12,283 bases of DNA from Planctomycetota bacterium (GTDB lineage: Bacteria; Planctomycetota; MHYJ01; JACQXL01), in the NCBI GenBank assembly GCA_030018555.1, contig JASEHY010000025.1:1-12283 (forward strand), read 5' to 3'. Shown piece after piece: positions 6,818 through 12,283 of this stretch; the first letter of the stretch is position 1; every line of letters begins with the position of its first letter. Below the pieces are notes generated by a model. The model did not search any database. It saw nothing but the letters and a program-made list of their open reading frames with translations, and was not told the origin of the DNA. The position numbers and the translations under genes are program-made.

Positions 6818-6848
6818 TTCACCGCAGAGACGCAGAGTTCGCAGAGAA
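6818..6848 (+). repeat. Dispersed repeat copy B (TTCACCGCAGAGACGC type)
   Basis: It shares its first 16 bases with the copy at 536-551 and then continues as GCAGAG units. It lies between the 22-bp and 7-bp tandem arrays. Confidence 0.7.
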
Positions 6849-6853
6849 CCTGC

Positions 6854-6979
6854 ATCCAGTATCCTGTATCTCGTATCCTGTATCCCGCATCCCGTATCCT
6901 GTATCTCGTATCCCGCATCCTGTATCTCGTATCCCGCATCCTGCATCTCGTATCCCGCATCCTGCATCCTGTATCCTGT
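6854..6979. repeat. Tandem array, 7-bp period x 18 units
   Basis: Eighteen consecutive heptamers fit ATC(C/T)(T/C/A)G(T/C) without a single gap. Within it, three exact-period 21-bp super-units (ATCTCGT-ATCCCGC-ATCCTGY) start at 6903, 6924 and 6945. Heptameric tandem repeats of this kind resemble the STRR repeats known in cyanobacteria, but the sequence differs. It ends about 85 bp before mnmG. Confidence 0.9.
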
Positions 6980-7026
6980 GGGAAGGGTCAGGGTTCGTAG
7001 AGTGGCTTACTTCATTCGGCTAAACA

Positions 7027-7055
7027 TTGACGCTCGTAAAGGTAATTGGTATTAT
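7027..7055 (+). promoter_or_regulatory. mnmG promoter, sigma70-like, leaderless geometry
   Basis: The -35 box is TTGACG (7027-7032), the spacer is 17 bp, and the -10 box is TATTAT (7050-7055). The ATG at 7064 is only 8 bases past the -10 box, so the predicted transcript starts at or within a base or two of the start codon. There is no Shine-Dalgarno sequence before the ATG, which fits a leaderless mRNA. Confidence 0.6.
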
Positions 7056-7063
7056 CCCAGGTT

Positions 7064-8950
7064 ATGTACGACATCATCGTAGTCGGTGCCGGACACGCCG
7101 GTATAGAGGCATCTCTGGTCTCAGCCCGAATGGGCTGCAATGTCCTGCTTCTGACCATCTCGTTTGATACTATTGCCCAGATGTCCTGTAATCCGGCAAT
7201 CGGCGGCTTGGCAAAGGGTCAATTAATTCGTGAGATTGATGCTTTAGGCGGAGAGATGGCAAAGGCAACGGATTTCAGCGGTATCCAATTTCGTATCCTT
7301 AATACCGGAAAGGGTCCTGCGGTTCAATCACCCCGAGCCCAGTGTGATAAGAGACAATACCACCTCTATATGCGAAAGGTGCTGGAGAATCAGAAGAACC
7401 TAACATTAAAAGAGGATATTGTAGAGAAATTAGCCACAGAGCCACAGAGAACACAGAGCCCGTTCTCCGTGAACTCTGTGCCTCTGTGGCAGGTATTGGG
7501 GAAATCAGGTAAGACCTACACCAGTCAAGCCGTCATCCTCACTATAGGCACATTTATGAGAGGGCTGATTCACATCGGAGAGGACAGGTTCAGCGGAGGC
7601 AGAATCAATGAGCCGTCTGCAGAGAATATCTCACAGAGTATTGCTTCGCTGGGCTTGGAATTAGGGCGTCTGAAGACCGGCACACCGCCACGATTAGATA
7701 CCAGAAGTATAAATTATTCTGCTCTCAGAGAACAGCCGGGCGATGAAACCCCAAGACCTTTTTCATATTCTACCCAGAAGATAACTAATGCTTCCCGAAA
7801 GCTTTCGGGATCTGAAGAATCTCTATTAGGCATCCACAGACGACAGATACCATGCTATATTACTCATACTAATAAGAATACCCATGAGATAATCAGGAAA
7901 AACCTGCACCGAGCACCGCTTTATACCGGACAGATAAAATCCATCGGACCGAGATATTGTCCTTCTATTGAGGATAAGGTAGTTAGATTTGCGGAAAGAG
8001 CACAACATCAGATATTCCTTGAACCGGAAGGTAAAAATGTTCCGGAGGTCTATTGCAACGGTATCTCCACAAGTTTGCCCCGTGATGTTCAGGAGGAGAT
8101 GGTGCATTCTATTAAGGGGTTAGAAGACGCTAAATTCATCCGTTATGGCTATGCCATAGAATACGATGTGATTCTGCCATACCAGATAAGACCGACTCTT
8201 GAGACAAAGAAACTGGACAATCTATTTCTGGCAGGGCAGATAAACGGGACATCAGGTTATGAGGAAGCCGCGGCACAGGGCATTATTGCCAGTATTAATG
8301 CGGTGAAGAAAATCAGGCAACAACCACCTTTTATACTCGCCAGAAGCGAAGCATATATCGGTGTCCTGATAGATGATTTGGTAACATTAGGTCCGACAGA
8401 GCCATATCGGATGTTCACCTCAAGGGCAGAATATCGGTTGCTCTTGCGTTCTGATAATGCAGACCGACGGCTGATGCACTATACTTGGGATTTGGGATTA
8501 CTCTCAAAGGAACTCAAAGACCGATTAGATAAAAAGGAAGAAGATATCCGGAAAGCCATCACCATATTAAACAAGTTATTTTCTAATCATAGACCCCTTA
8601 AGACGCTACTCAAACAGCCAGAGGTTACTCTTAAGGATTTAGAGATGAAATATGAGAAGTTACGAGAACTGAATCTTGCCGATGATGTTAGAAGACAGGT
8701 TGAAATAGAGGTCAAATATGAGGGCTATATCCAGAAACAACTCAAGCAGATTGAGCGAGCCAGGAAGATGGAGAACGCTCCACTGCCGGTGGATTTTGAC
8801 TATAATAAGATTGAGCATCTCAGCAAGGAGGCAAGGACACAACTGAACAAATTCAAGCCGATTTCATTAGGGCAGGCAGGCAGGATTGCGGGGGTTTCTC
8901 CGGCTGATATCACGGTGCTGATGGTCTATTTCAGCCATTCATCCCGTTAG
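7064..8950 (+). CDS. mnmG: tRNA uridine-5-carboxymethylaminomethyl modification enzyme MnmG (GidA)
   Basis: A 628-residue FAD protein. With MnmE it installs the (carboxymethyl)aminomethyl group on U34 of tRNAs reading mixed codon boxes. The FAD-binding GAGHAG is at 8-13. The family blocks [62 protein letters not shown] and [19 protein letters not shown] are all present. The C-terminal helical domain ends with [10 protein letters not shown]. The start at 7064 gives the usual [13 protein letters not shown]; a TTG at 7046 is in frame but lies inside the promoter. Two in-frame insertions stand out against E. coli and B. subtilis MnmG. Residues 124-143 are encoded by a 58-bp palindromic repeat, and about 20 residues around 237-258 contain an 18-bp perfect palindrome. 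Both lie outside the conserved blocks, so the enzyme is probably functional. mnmE is not nearby. Confidence 0.96.
   Translation: MYDIIVVGAGHAGIEASLVSARMGCNVLLLTISFDTIAQMSCNPAIGGLAKGQLIREIDALGGEMAKATDFSGIQFRILNTGKGPAVQSPRAQCDKRQYHLYMRKVLENQKNLTLKEDIVEKLATEPQRTQSPFSVNSVPLWQVLGKSGKTYTSQAVILTIGTFMRGLIHIGEDRFSGGRINEPSAENISQSIASLGLELGRLKTGTPPRLDTRSINYSALREQPGDETPRPFSYSTQKITNASRKLSGSEESLLGIHRRQIPCYITHTNKNTHEIIRKNLHRAPLYTGQIKSIGPRYCPSIEDKVVRFAERAQHQIFLEPEGKNVPEVYCNGISTSLPRDVQEEMVHSIKGLEDAKFIRYGYAIEYDVILPYQIRPTLETKKLDNLFLAGQINGTSGYEEAAAQGIIASINAVKKIRQQPPFILARSEAYIGVLIDDLVTLGPTEPYRMFTSRAEYRLLLRSDNADRRLMHYTWDLGLLSKELKDRLDKKEEDIRKAITILNKLFSNHRPLKTLLKQPEVTLKDLEMKYEKLRELNLADDVRRQVEIEVKYEGYIQKQLKQIERARKMENAPLPVDFDYNKIEHLSKEARTQLNKFKPISLGQAGRIAGVSPADITVLMVYFSHSSR
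7433..7490. repeat. Palindromic repeat inserted in frame in mnmG (element 1)
   Basis: GCCACAGAGCCACAGAG on the left is mirrored by CTCTGTGCCTCTGTGGC on the right, forming a long imperfect hairpin. It encodes [19 protein letters not shown], which has no counterpart in other MnmG proteins I can recall. The arms resemble the CCACAAAG arms of the hairpin at 8975-9029. Confidence 0.8.
7793..7810. repeat. 18-bp perfect palindrome inside mnmG (element 2)
   Basis: TCCCGAAAGCTTTCGGGA is perfectly self-complementary and encodes SRKLSG in a stretch longer than in other MnmG proteins. A close relative, CCCCGAATGCTTTCGGGG, forms the tip of the hairpin downstream of mnmG at 8990-9007. Confidence 0.8.
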
Positions 8951-8974
8951 TCCACATTATTCATAAACTTTATT

Positions 8975-9029
8975 TCACCACAAAGGCACCCCGAATGCTT
9001 TCGGGGTGTTCTTTGTGTCTTTGTGGTGA
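8975..9029. repeat. Composite hairpin downstream of mnmG
   Basis: The outer arms TCACCACAAAGGCAC (8975) and GTGTCTTTGTGGTGA (to 9029) pair with one mismatch. The inner arms CCCCGAA and TTTCGGGG form the tip. It combines both repeat motifs found inside mnmG. It could also stall or end mnmG transcription, but the following run (GAATTTTCTT) is weak for a Rho-independent terminator. Confidence 0.7.
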
Positions 9030-9038
9030 GGAATTTTC

Positions 9039-9067
9039 TTGACCAACTCTCAGACAGGTGCTATAAG
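9039..9067 (+). promoter_or_regulatory. Promoter of the surA-like gene, near-leaderless geometry
   Basis: The -35 box is TTGACC (9039-9044), the spacer is 17 bp, and the -10 box is TATAAG (9062-9067). The ATG at 9078 is 10 bases past the -10 box. The transcript would carry only a few bases before the ATG, and no Shine-Dalgarno site is visible. Confidence 0.55.
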
Positions 9068-9077
9068 ACCCCATAAG

Positions 9078-9692
9078 ATGAGATACATATCTTTGCTTTT
9101 AGGGTATTTCTTGATACTCTGTTTATCCCTGACGGGAGGCATGCTCTCCCTGACGGCACAGGCATCCGGGGCTTCCTCCCCTGAGAAGTCCCTGAGTGCG
9201 ATGGAGAAGTCGTCTCCCTCGGACCGAGCCCTCTGGACAGGGCTGGAAAGCGCAGTCCTTGTGGCACGAGTGGATGATAACTTTATCACCCAACGCGATG
9301 TGCACAGACGCGCGATTATCCTGAATACTACTAATCATCCTCTGGCACTTCAGACCCTCATAGAAGACAGGGTTCTTACTGCTGAGGCAATCAGGAAGGG
9401 TATCACCGTCTCTGATGACGAGATAGATGTGGTTGTTAAAGAGCGTCTTTCCTCTTTTAAATCGTTGGAAGAGTTTGAGAAACAGATTCTCCAGCCCCTC
9501 AAGATGACCAGAGAAGAATACCGCCAGGATATAAAAGGGCAGTTGCTCAGGGATAAATATATTCGTAGCAAAATCGGACTTCATAGATTGACCGCACAGG
9601 GTAAAGCAGATTTTATTATGGCTACACACGGTGACACACACCTGCCGACGAAACCAGCGAAATACTTGACTCTTAAGGCGGTGTTTTTGTAA
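9078..9692 (+). pseudogene. SurA-type periplasmic chaperone, N-terminal domain only, truncated by a RAYT unit
   Basis: From the ATG at 9078 the product has a signal peptide (MRYISLLLGYFLILCLSLTGG, ending near AQASG). A SurA N-terminal chaperone-like domain follows, roughly residues 65-170: VARVDDNFITQRDV, LQTLIEDRVLTAEAIRKGI, SDDEIDVVVKERL, REEYRQDIKGQLLRDKYI. SurA proteins help outer-membrane proteins fold in the periplasm and usually continue into one or two parvulin isomerase domains. Here none follows. Homology fades after RSKIG near residue 168, and the frame runs into the inverted repeat of the RAYT element at 9630 before stopping. The missing 3' part is not found after the element. A secreted half-domain might still be made. 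A TTG at 9039 would lengthen the protein but lies in the -35 box. Confidence 0.65.
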
Positions 9693-9695
9693 AAT
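9666..9695 (+). promoter_or_regulatory. RAYT gene promoter, leaderless geometry
   Basis: The -35 box is TTGACT (9666-9671), the spacer is 18 bp, and the -10 box is TAAAAT (9690-9695). The ATG at 9703 follows after 7 bases with no Shine-Dalgarno site (TAGCCCCT precedes it). Transcription should begin at the start codon. Confidence 0.65.
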
Positions 9696-9702
9696 AGCCC
9701 CT

Positions 9703-10365
9703 ATGCCCAGAATTGCACGAGCCGTTGCGGTTGATTTCCCTCATCACATTATTCAACGCGGTAATAACCGCCAAAAAGTGTTCTTCGCCGTTGATACCAG
9801 AAGGAAATATCTGGACATGCTCAAGGATTATGCCGAACGATGGGATATTTCTATTCTTGCCTACTGCTTGATGACCAATCATATCCATCTTCTGGTAAAA
9901 CCGCATGAGGAGAACTCTCTGGCCAAGATGATGCAGGGCGTAAGCCAGGGGTATTCCAAATATATAAACAAAAGATATAAACGAACCGGCCGTCTGTGGG
10001 AAAGCCGATATTATTCCTGCGTGGTGGATGAAGATAGTTATTTATGGCAGGTAGCCCGGTATATTGAGAAAAATCCCAAACGGGCCGGGATGGTAAGGCA
10101 GGAGGAAGATTATCCGTATTCCAGTGCCAGGGCGCATGTCTTGGATGTTCCGGACAAGATATTAGGCGAACAATTATTTGACAAAGAGGAAAAGAACGAC
10201 TATATTGAGTTCCTGAAAGAAGAGCCGGCAGAGAAAGAGATAAACACCATAAGAAAAGCAACCAAAATCGGCAGACCATTGGGCGACGAGAACTTTATTA
10301 TTAAGATTGGCAAGTTGTTGGGCAGGCATTTTCTGAAAACAGCACCTGCTAAACAGCGTAAATAG
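9703..10365 (+). CDS. REP-associated tyrosine transposase (RAYT, Y1/IS200-like)
   Basis: A 220-residue single-strand DNA transposase of the HUH family. The metal-binding motif is His60-Ile-His62 in CLMTNHIHLLV. The helix that carries the catalytic tyrosine is GYSKYINKRYKRTGRLWESRY; Tyr84 or Tyr87 is the likely nucleophile. The N-terminus MPRIARAVAVDFPHHIIQRGNNRQKVFF and the C-terminal GRPLGDENF tail are typical of RAYTs rather than of true IS200 TnpA. RAYTs are thought to process and spread REP palindromes. Here the inverted repeats flanking the gene, and a lone copy of the same 13-nt core at 11752, fit that role. The gene looks intact. It has its own promoter inside the unit. Confidence 0.92.
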   Translation: MPRIARAVAVDFPHHIIQRGNNRQKVFFAVDTRRKYLDMLKDYAERWDISILAYCLMTNHIHLLVKPHEENSLAKMMQGVSQGYSKYINKRYKRTGRLWESRYYSCVVDEDSYLWQVARYIEKNPKRAGMVRQEEDYPYSSARAHVLDVPDKILGEQLFDKEEKNDYIEFLKEEPAEKEINTIRKATKIGRPLGDENFIIKIGKLLGRHFLKTAPAKQRK

Positions 10366-10383
10366 AGCGATTGAAGGCGAGGT

Positions 10384-11658
10384 GTGTGTCACCAGACTTA
10401 CCAGACTTCACCACCTGACACAACACGCCGACCCGGTGAAGTTGGCGTAATTACACCTACGGTAATAACTCCGACCTACACTTATGACTGTGCTGGTTGG
10501 GTCTTTACCTGTGGTGAGGGCGGAGAGATTCCTATGGCAGATGTGGACAAAATAATATCAGATAATGATTACGCGCCCGTTACCTCTACCCATTATGTGC
10601 ATGTCGGTGCCTTAGTGGTTTATAGAAACCAAACCAATACCCCAACACATGTCGCGGTGGTGCGGGAGGTTCAATCCGATGGCACGCGTTCCACAACATA
10701 CTGCAATTATGGTATGCCAACTTTATTAGAAAGCAAGTGGAGTGACCTCGGACAATACAAACATCCACCTGATGCAGTCCCGCCTGACTATTTACCACCT
10801 GGTGGAAGTATCACATATTACCACACATCTCAAGCACGTCGGAAAGCGGCTCAAAACAAGCCAGACCCAGGGAAACAACAGCATACCTTAAATTGTGGAT
10901 GTCTTGGCTTAGAATGTTTTATTCCTTTCTTTGTTATCTGGTTTATAAGAAGCCGTAAGAGAAATCAGAGGGGGACGATAAAGAAACTGTTAATGCTATC
11001 TCTGGCTATTTTATCACTTTCATCTTTTTACATAATATCATGCACGGCTAATTATGAATCCTATACTGAGAATAAAACAGACAGACAAGAGAGACGATTA
11101 AGGTTAGAAGAGAAACTGAAAATCATCAAAACACAACAAGACCCTGAATTTGTCAAACGCTTAAATCAAGTAAATGAATTGTTAGATAAAATAGAAAGAG
11201 AACCATACCTGTTTTTTTCCCTAATCTACGCTATGGGGGACACAAAGCCAGAAGGGGTTATTAGAGAGTGTAGACCTCTGATAGAGAATTCTGATATTGC
11301 CCTGCCGCTAATGTTTGAACGATTAGATGCTAAAAAGGTATCTAGAGACACCCAACATGTATACTTCATTGTATTTGGAGAAACTAAATCTGCAGAATCA
11401 ATTCCTTATATATTTGAATGTGTCGCTTCTGTGAGTGAAGAGGAAACGAAATATTTAGAGTCTGTAGGAATAGATTACTGGGCGGCACGTCGGGCTGGTG
11501 CTGACAGATTCGTTCAAGCGATATTTGCTGCTAAAGATATTACACATCCTTTTAGATTTATAGACGAGCACCGAAGTTTCTACAAACAACGTTTAGCCAT
11601 AGCCAACAAATTAAACCAATGGTATAAGGATTATAGAAATAAACAGGGCAAAAAATAG
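10384..11658 (+). CDS. NlpC/P60-like Cys/His domain with membrane segment, fused in frame to a lipoprotein-like half
   Basis: The frame opens with a GTG inside the RAYT right repeat, so the natural 5' end is probably lost. Residues 30-150 resemble small cysteine hydrolase domains: Cys36 in YDCAGWVF and His89 in THVAVVREV could be a catalytic pair, with GALVVYRN between them and SKWSDLGQYKHPPDAVP after. Residues 171-193 (CGCLGLECFIPFFVIWFIR, then SRKR) look like a C-terminal anchor: Cys/Gly motif, hydrophobic helix, basic end. Directly after comes a second secretion signal (KKLLMLSLAILSLSSF) with a lipobox, YIISC (Cys220). The remaining 200 residues are charged, helical and HEAT-like (FGETKSAESIPYIFECV). 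This reads as two proteins joined in frame. An ATG at 10993 could start the second half. Confidence 0.5.
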   Translation: MCHQTYQTSPPDTTRRPGEVGVITPTVITPTYTYDCAGWVFTCGEGGEIPMADVDKIISDNDYAPVTSTHYVHVGALVVYRNQTNTPTHVAVVREVQSDGTRSTTYCNYGMPTLLESKWSDLGQYKHPPDAVPPDYLPPGGSITYYHTSQARRKAAQNKPDPGKQQHTLNCGCLGLECFIPFFVIWFIRSRKRNQRGTIKKLLMLSLAILSLSSFYIISCTANYESYTENKTDRQERRLRLEEKLKIIKTQQDPEFVKRLNQVNELLDKIEREPYLFFSLIYAMGDTKPEGVIRECRPLIENSDIALPLMFERLDAKKVSRDTQHVYFIVFGETKSAESIPYIFECVASVSEEETKYLESVGIDYWAARRAGADRFVQAIFAAKDITHPFRFIDEHRSFYKQRLAIANKLNQWYKDYRNKQGKK

Positions 11659-11747
11659 GAGGGACGGATAATTCGGAGGACGCCATACCGAACTATTAAA
11701 GGTCGTGCCTGACCCGGCAGAGTCATTGTTCGTAGGTGAGGAAATAG
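11659..11747. other. Non-coding stretch without recognised features
   Basis: Between the fused gene and the REP-like hairpin I see no gene, promoter or repeat I can support. GGAGGACGCC near 11675 is purine-rich, but no sensible reading frame follows it. Confidence 0.4.
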
Positions 11748-11768
11748 AGGCGGTGACACACACCGCCT
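11748..11768. repeat. REP-like hairpin sharing the RAYT repeat core
   Basis: AGGCGGTG-ACACA-CACCGCCT is an 8-bp perfect stem with a 5-base loop. It contains GGTGACACACACC (11752-11764), the same 13 bases found at both ends of the RAYT unit. It is probably a non-autonomous copy moved by this or a related RAYT. It could also act as a terminator after the preceding gene, though no T-run follows. Confidence 0.7.
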
Positions 11769-11838
11769 ACGCAATTCCTTTATTCATGCGGTTTAGCGGA
11801 AGCACTTTCCCCAAAACGCCCCTCTAACATGCGGGGTG

Positions 11839-11857
11839 GGACTGTTCCGCGGAACGG
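11839..11857. repeat. Palindromic element downstream of the PilZ remnant
   Basis: GTTCCGCGGAAC (11846-11857) is a perfect 12-bp palindrome preceded by GTGGGACT. The block resembles the repeat at 6179-6193. It lies just beyond the stop codon of the minus-strand PilZ remnant. Confidence 0.5.
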
Positions 11858-11864
11858 CATAGAC

Positions 11865-12227
11865 CTACACCTTTTCCGCCTTATCCAGATGGACATTATC
11901 CGGTATTTCAGACCTATTTTTTGAATGACAAATGTCAATAAGTGATTTTAACTTGGTTTGCTCTGATTCTTGTTCTATGAACTGGACTCCGATGCCATAG
12001 ACCTTAAGTCCCGGGGCTTCTTTTATCCGCGCCACCCGTGCCCTGACAGAAATCCTGTCTTTGCTAAAAAGTGGGGCACTGATATTGAGGAGAAGTTTAG
12101 TATCTTTCCTGAACTTTTCTTTACTAATGAATTGCAATCCGCCTTGTGAGATATCAAGAACCATATATTTTTTTGGGCCGGACTTAAAGAGACCGAGAAA
12201 TCCTTTGGGCTGGTATTCAATACTGAA
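11865..12227 (-). pseudogene. PilZ-domain protein remnant, N-terminus missing
   Basis: On the minus strand the frame is open from 12227 down to the stop at 11865. It reads FSIEYQPKGFLGLFKSG, then MVLDISQGGLQF, then a strand-rich stretch ending GIGVQFIEQE, the pattern of a PilZ domain. PilZ proteins bind cyclic di-GMP with an RxxxR motif near the N-terminus and a (D/N)xSxxG motif; here DISQGG is present, but RxxxR is absent because a stop codon (12228-12230) cuts the frame before FSIEY. The only ATG is at 12164, which would start in the middle of the domain (99 aa) and could not bind the ligand in the usual way. The break coincides with a mobile-looking sequence at 12231 onward, so I read this as an interrupted gene. 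A short functional derivative is possible. Confidence 0.65.
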
Positions 12228-12283
12228 TTAATCTGGGGACACATACTAATTTCTTGCAATCAGATTGCTAATAAGTTAAAATA
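12228..12283. other. Possible mobile-element edge interrupting the PilZ gene
   Basis: ATCTGGGGACACATACTAAT begins at 12231, right where the PilZ frame breaks. The block TGTGTCCCCAGATTA (reverse strand) is of a kind I associate with ends of RAYT or IS elements, from memory. The element would extend beyond the window. There is no coding sequence I can recognise in these bases. Confidence 0.35.

Larger units (their letters stand above)
9630..10393 (+). mobile_element. RAYT transposase unit bounded by 14-bp inverted repeats
   Basis: GGTGACACACACCT at 9630-9643 and its exact reverse complement AGGTGTGTGTCACC at 10380-10393 flank one RAYT gene. Each arm can also fold on itself (GGTG-ACACA-CACC), as REP sequences do. 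The unit separates a 3'-truncated surA-like gene from a gene whose upstream frame starts inside the right repeat. No target duplication is evident. Confidence 0.7.

Noticed and set aside
6611..6979. CRISPR array
   Set aside because: Units are directly adjacent with no unique spacers of constant length, and no cas gene is present.
6562..7082. Three long overlapping plus-strand open frames across the tandem arrays, one with AAGGAG just before its ATG
   Set aside because: The repeats simply lack stop codons on this strand, so all three frames stay open. The products are low-complexity, and the AAGGAG is only 2 bases from the ATG. No frame is favoured.
9123..9641. 172-codon minus-strand open frame opposite the surA-like gene
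   Set aside because: The plus-strand frame has a signal peptide, a recognisable SurA domain and a promoter; the minus-strand product is Cys/Arg-rich without any family pattern.
12023..12259. Minus-strand open frame overlapping the PilZ remnant
   Set aside because: It is a frame-shifted reading of the PilZ sequence and resembles no family. The PilZ frame gives a clear domain.

Overview
The window looks like chromosomal DNA of an uncultured bacterium rich in small palindromic and tandem repeats. The style resembles environmental lineages such as Omnitrophota or Brocadiales-type Planctomycetota, but that placement is an impression from repeat types and protein style, not a proof. mnmG is the only core housekeeping gene. 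Around it lie an insertion-sequence remnant, a compact acquired operon, a repeat-dense spacer, a REP-associated transposase unit and several truncated genes.

Layout. 1-483 is the 3' end of an IS5-family insertion sequence. 484-850 is non-coding and carries short repeats. 851-6179 is a tightly overlapping five-gene operon: a GHKL (MutL/MORC/Hsp90-type) ATPase, two unrecognised proteins, a C5-cytosine DNA methyltransferase, and a HhH-GPD DNA glycosylase closely resembling the thymine/G mismatch glycosylase MIG. 6180-7063 is a repeat-filled spacer with a 22-bp x 8 tandem array and a 7-bp x 18 tandem array. 7064-8950 is mnmG, whose reading frame carries two palindromic repeat insertions. 9078-9692 is a truncated SurA-type chaperone. 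9630-10393 is a RAYT transposase unit bounded by 14-bp inverted repeats. 10384-11658 encodes a Cys/His hydrolase-like domain joined to a lipoprotein-like half. 11865-12227 (minus strand) is a PilZ-domain remnant that has lost its N-terminus next to a mobile-looking sequence at the window edge.

How the genes may work together. The five-gene operon is best read as a predicted restriction-modification-like defence system. The methyltransferase would mark self DNA. The GHKL ATPase and the two unknown proteins would recognise or attack unmodified DNA. The MIG-like glycosylase would repair T:G mismatches left by deamination of 5-methylcytosine, the job Vsr does in other systems. No nuclease can be recognised, so the effector is unknown. 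The glycosylase ends exactly one residue before its fourth iron-sulfur cysteine.

Two further signals run through the window. The three genes outside the operon with identifiable promoters (mnmG, the surA-like gene, the RAYT gene) have sigma70-like boxes so close to the ATG that the transcripts should be leaderless or nearly so, while the first three operon genes use strong Shine-Dalgarno sites. A 13-nt REP core beside the RAYT gene also recurs as a lone hairpin near 11758.
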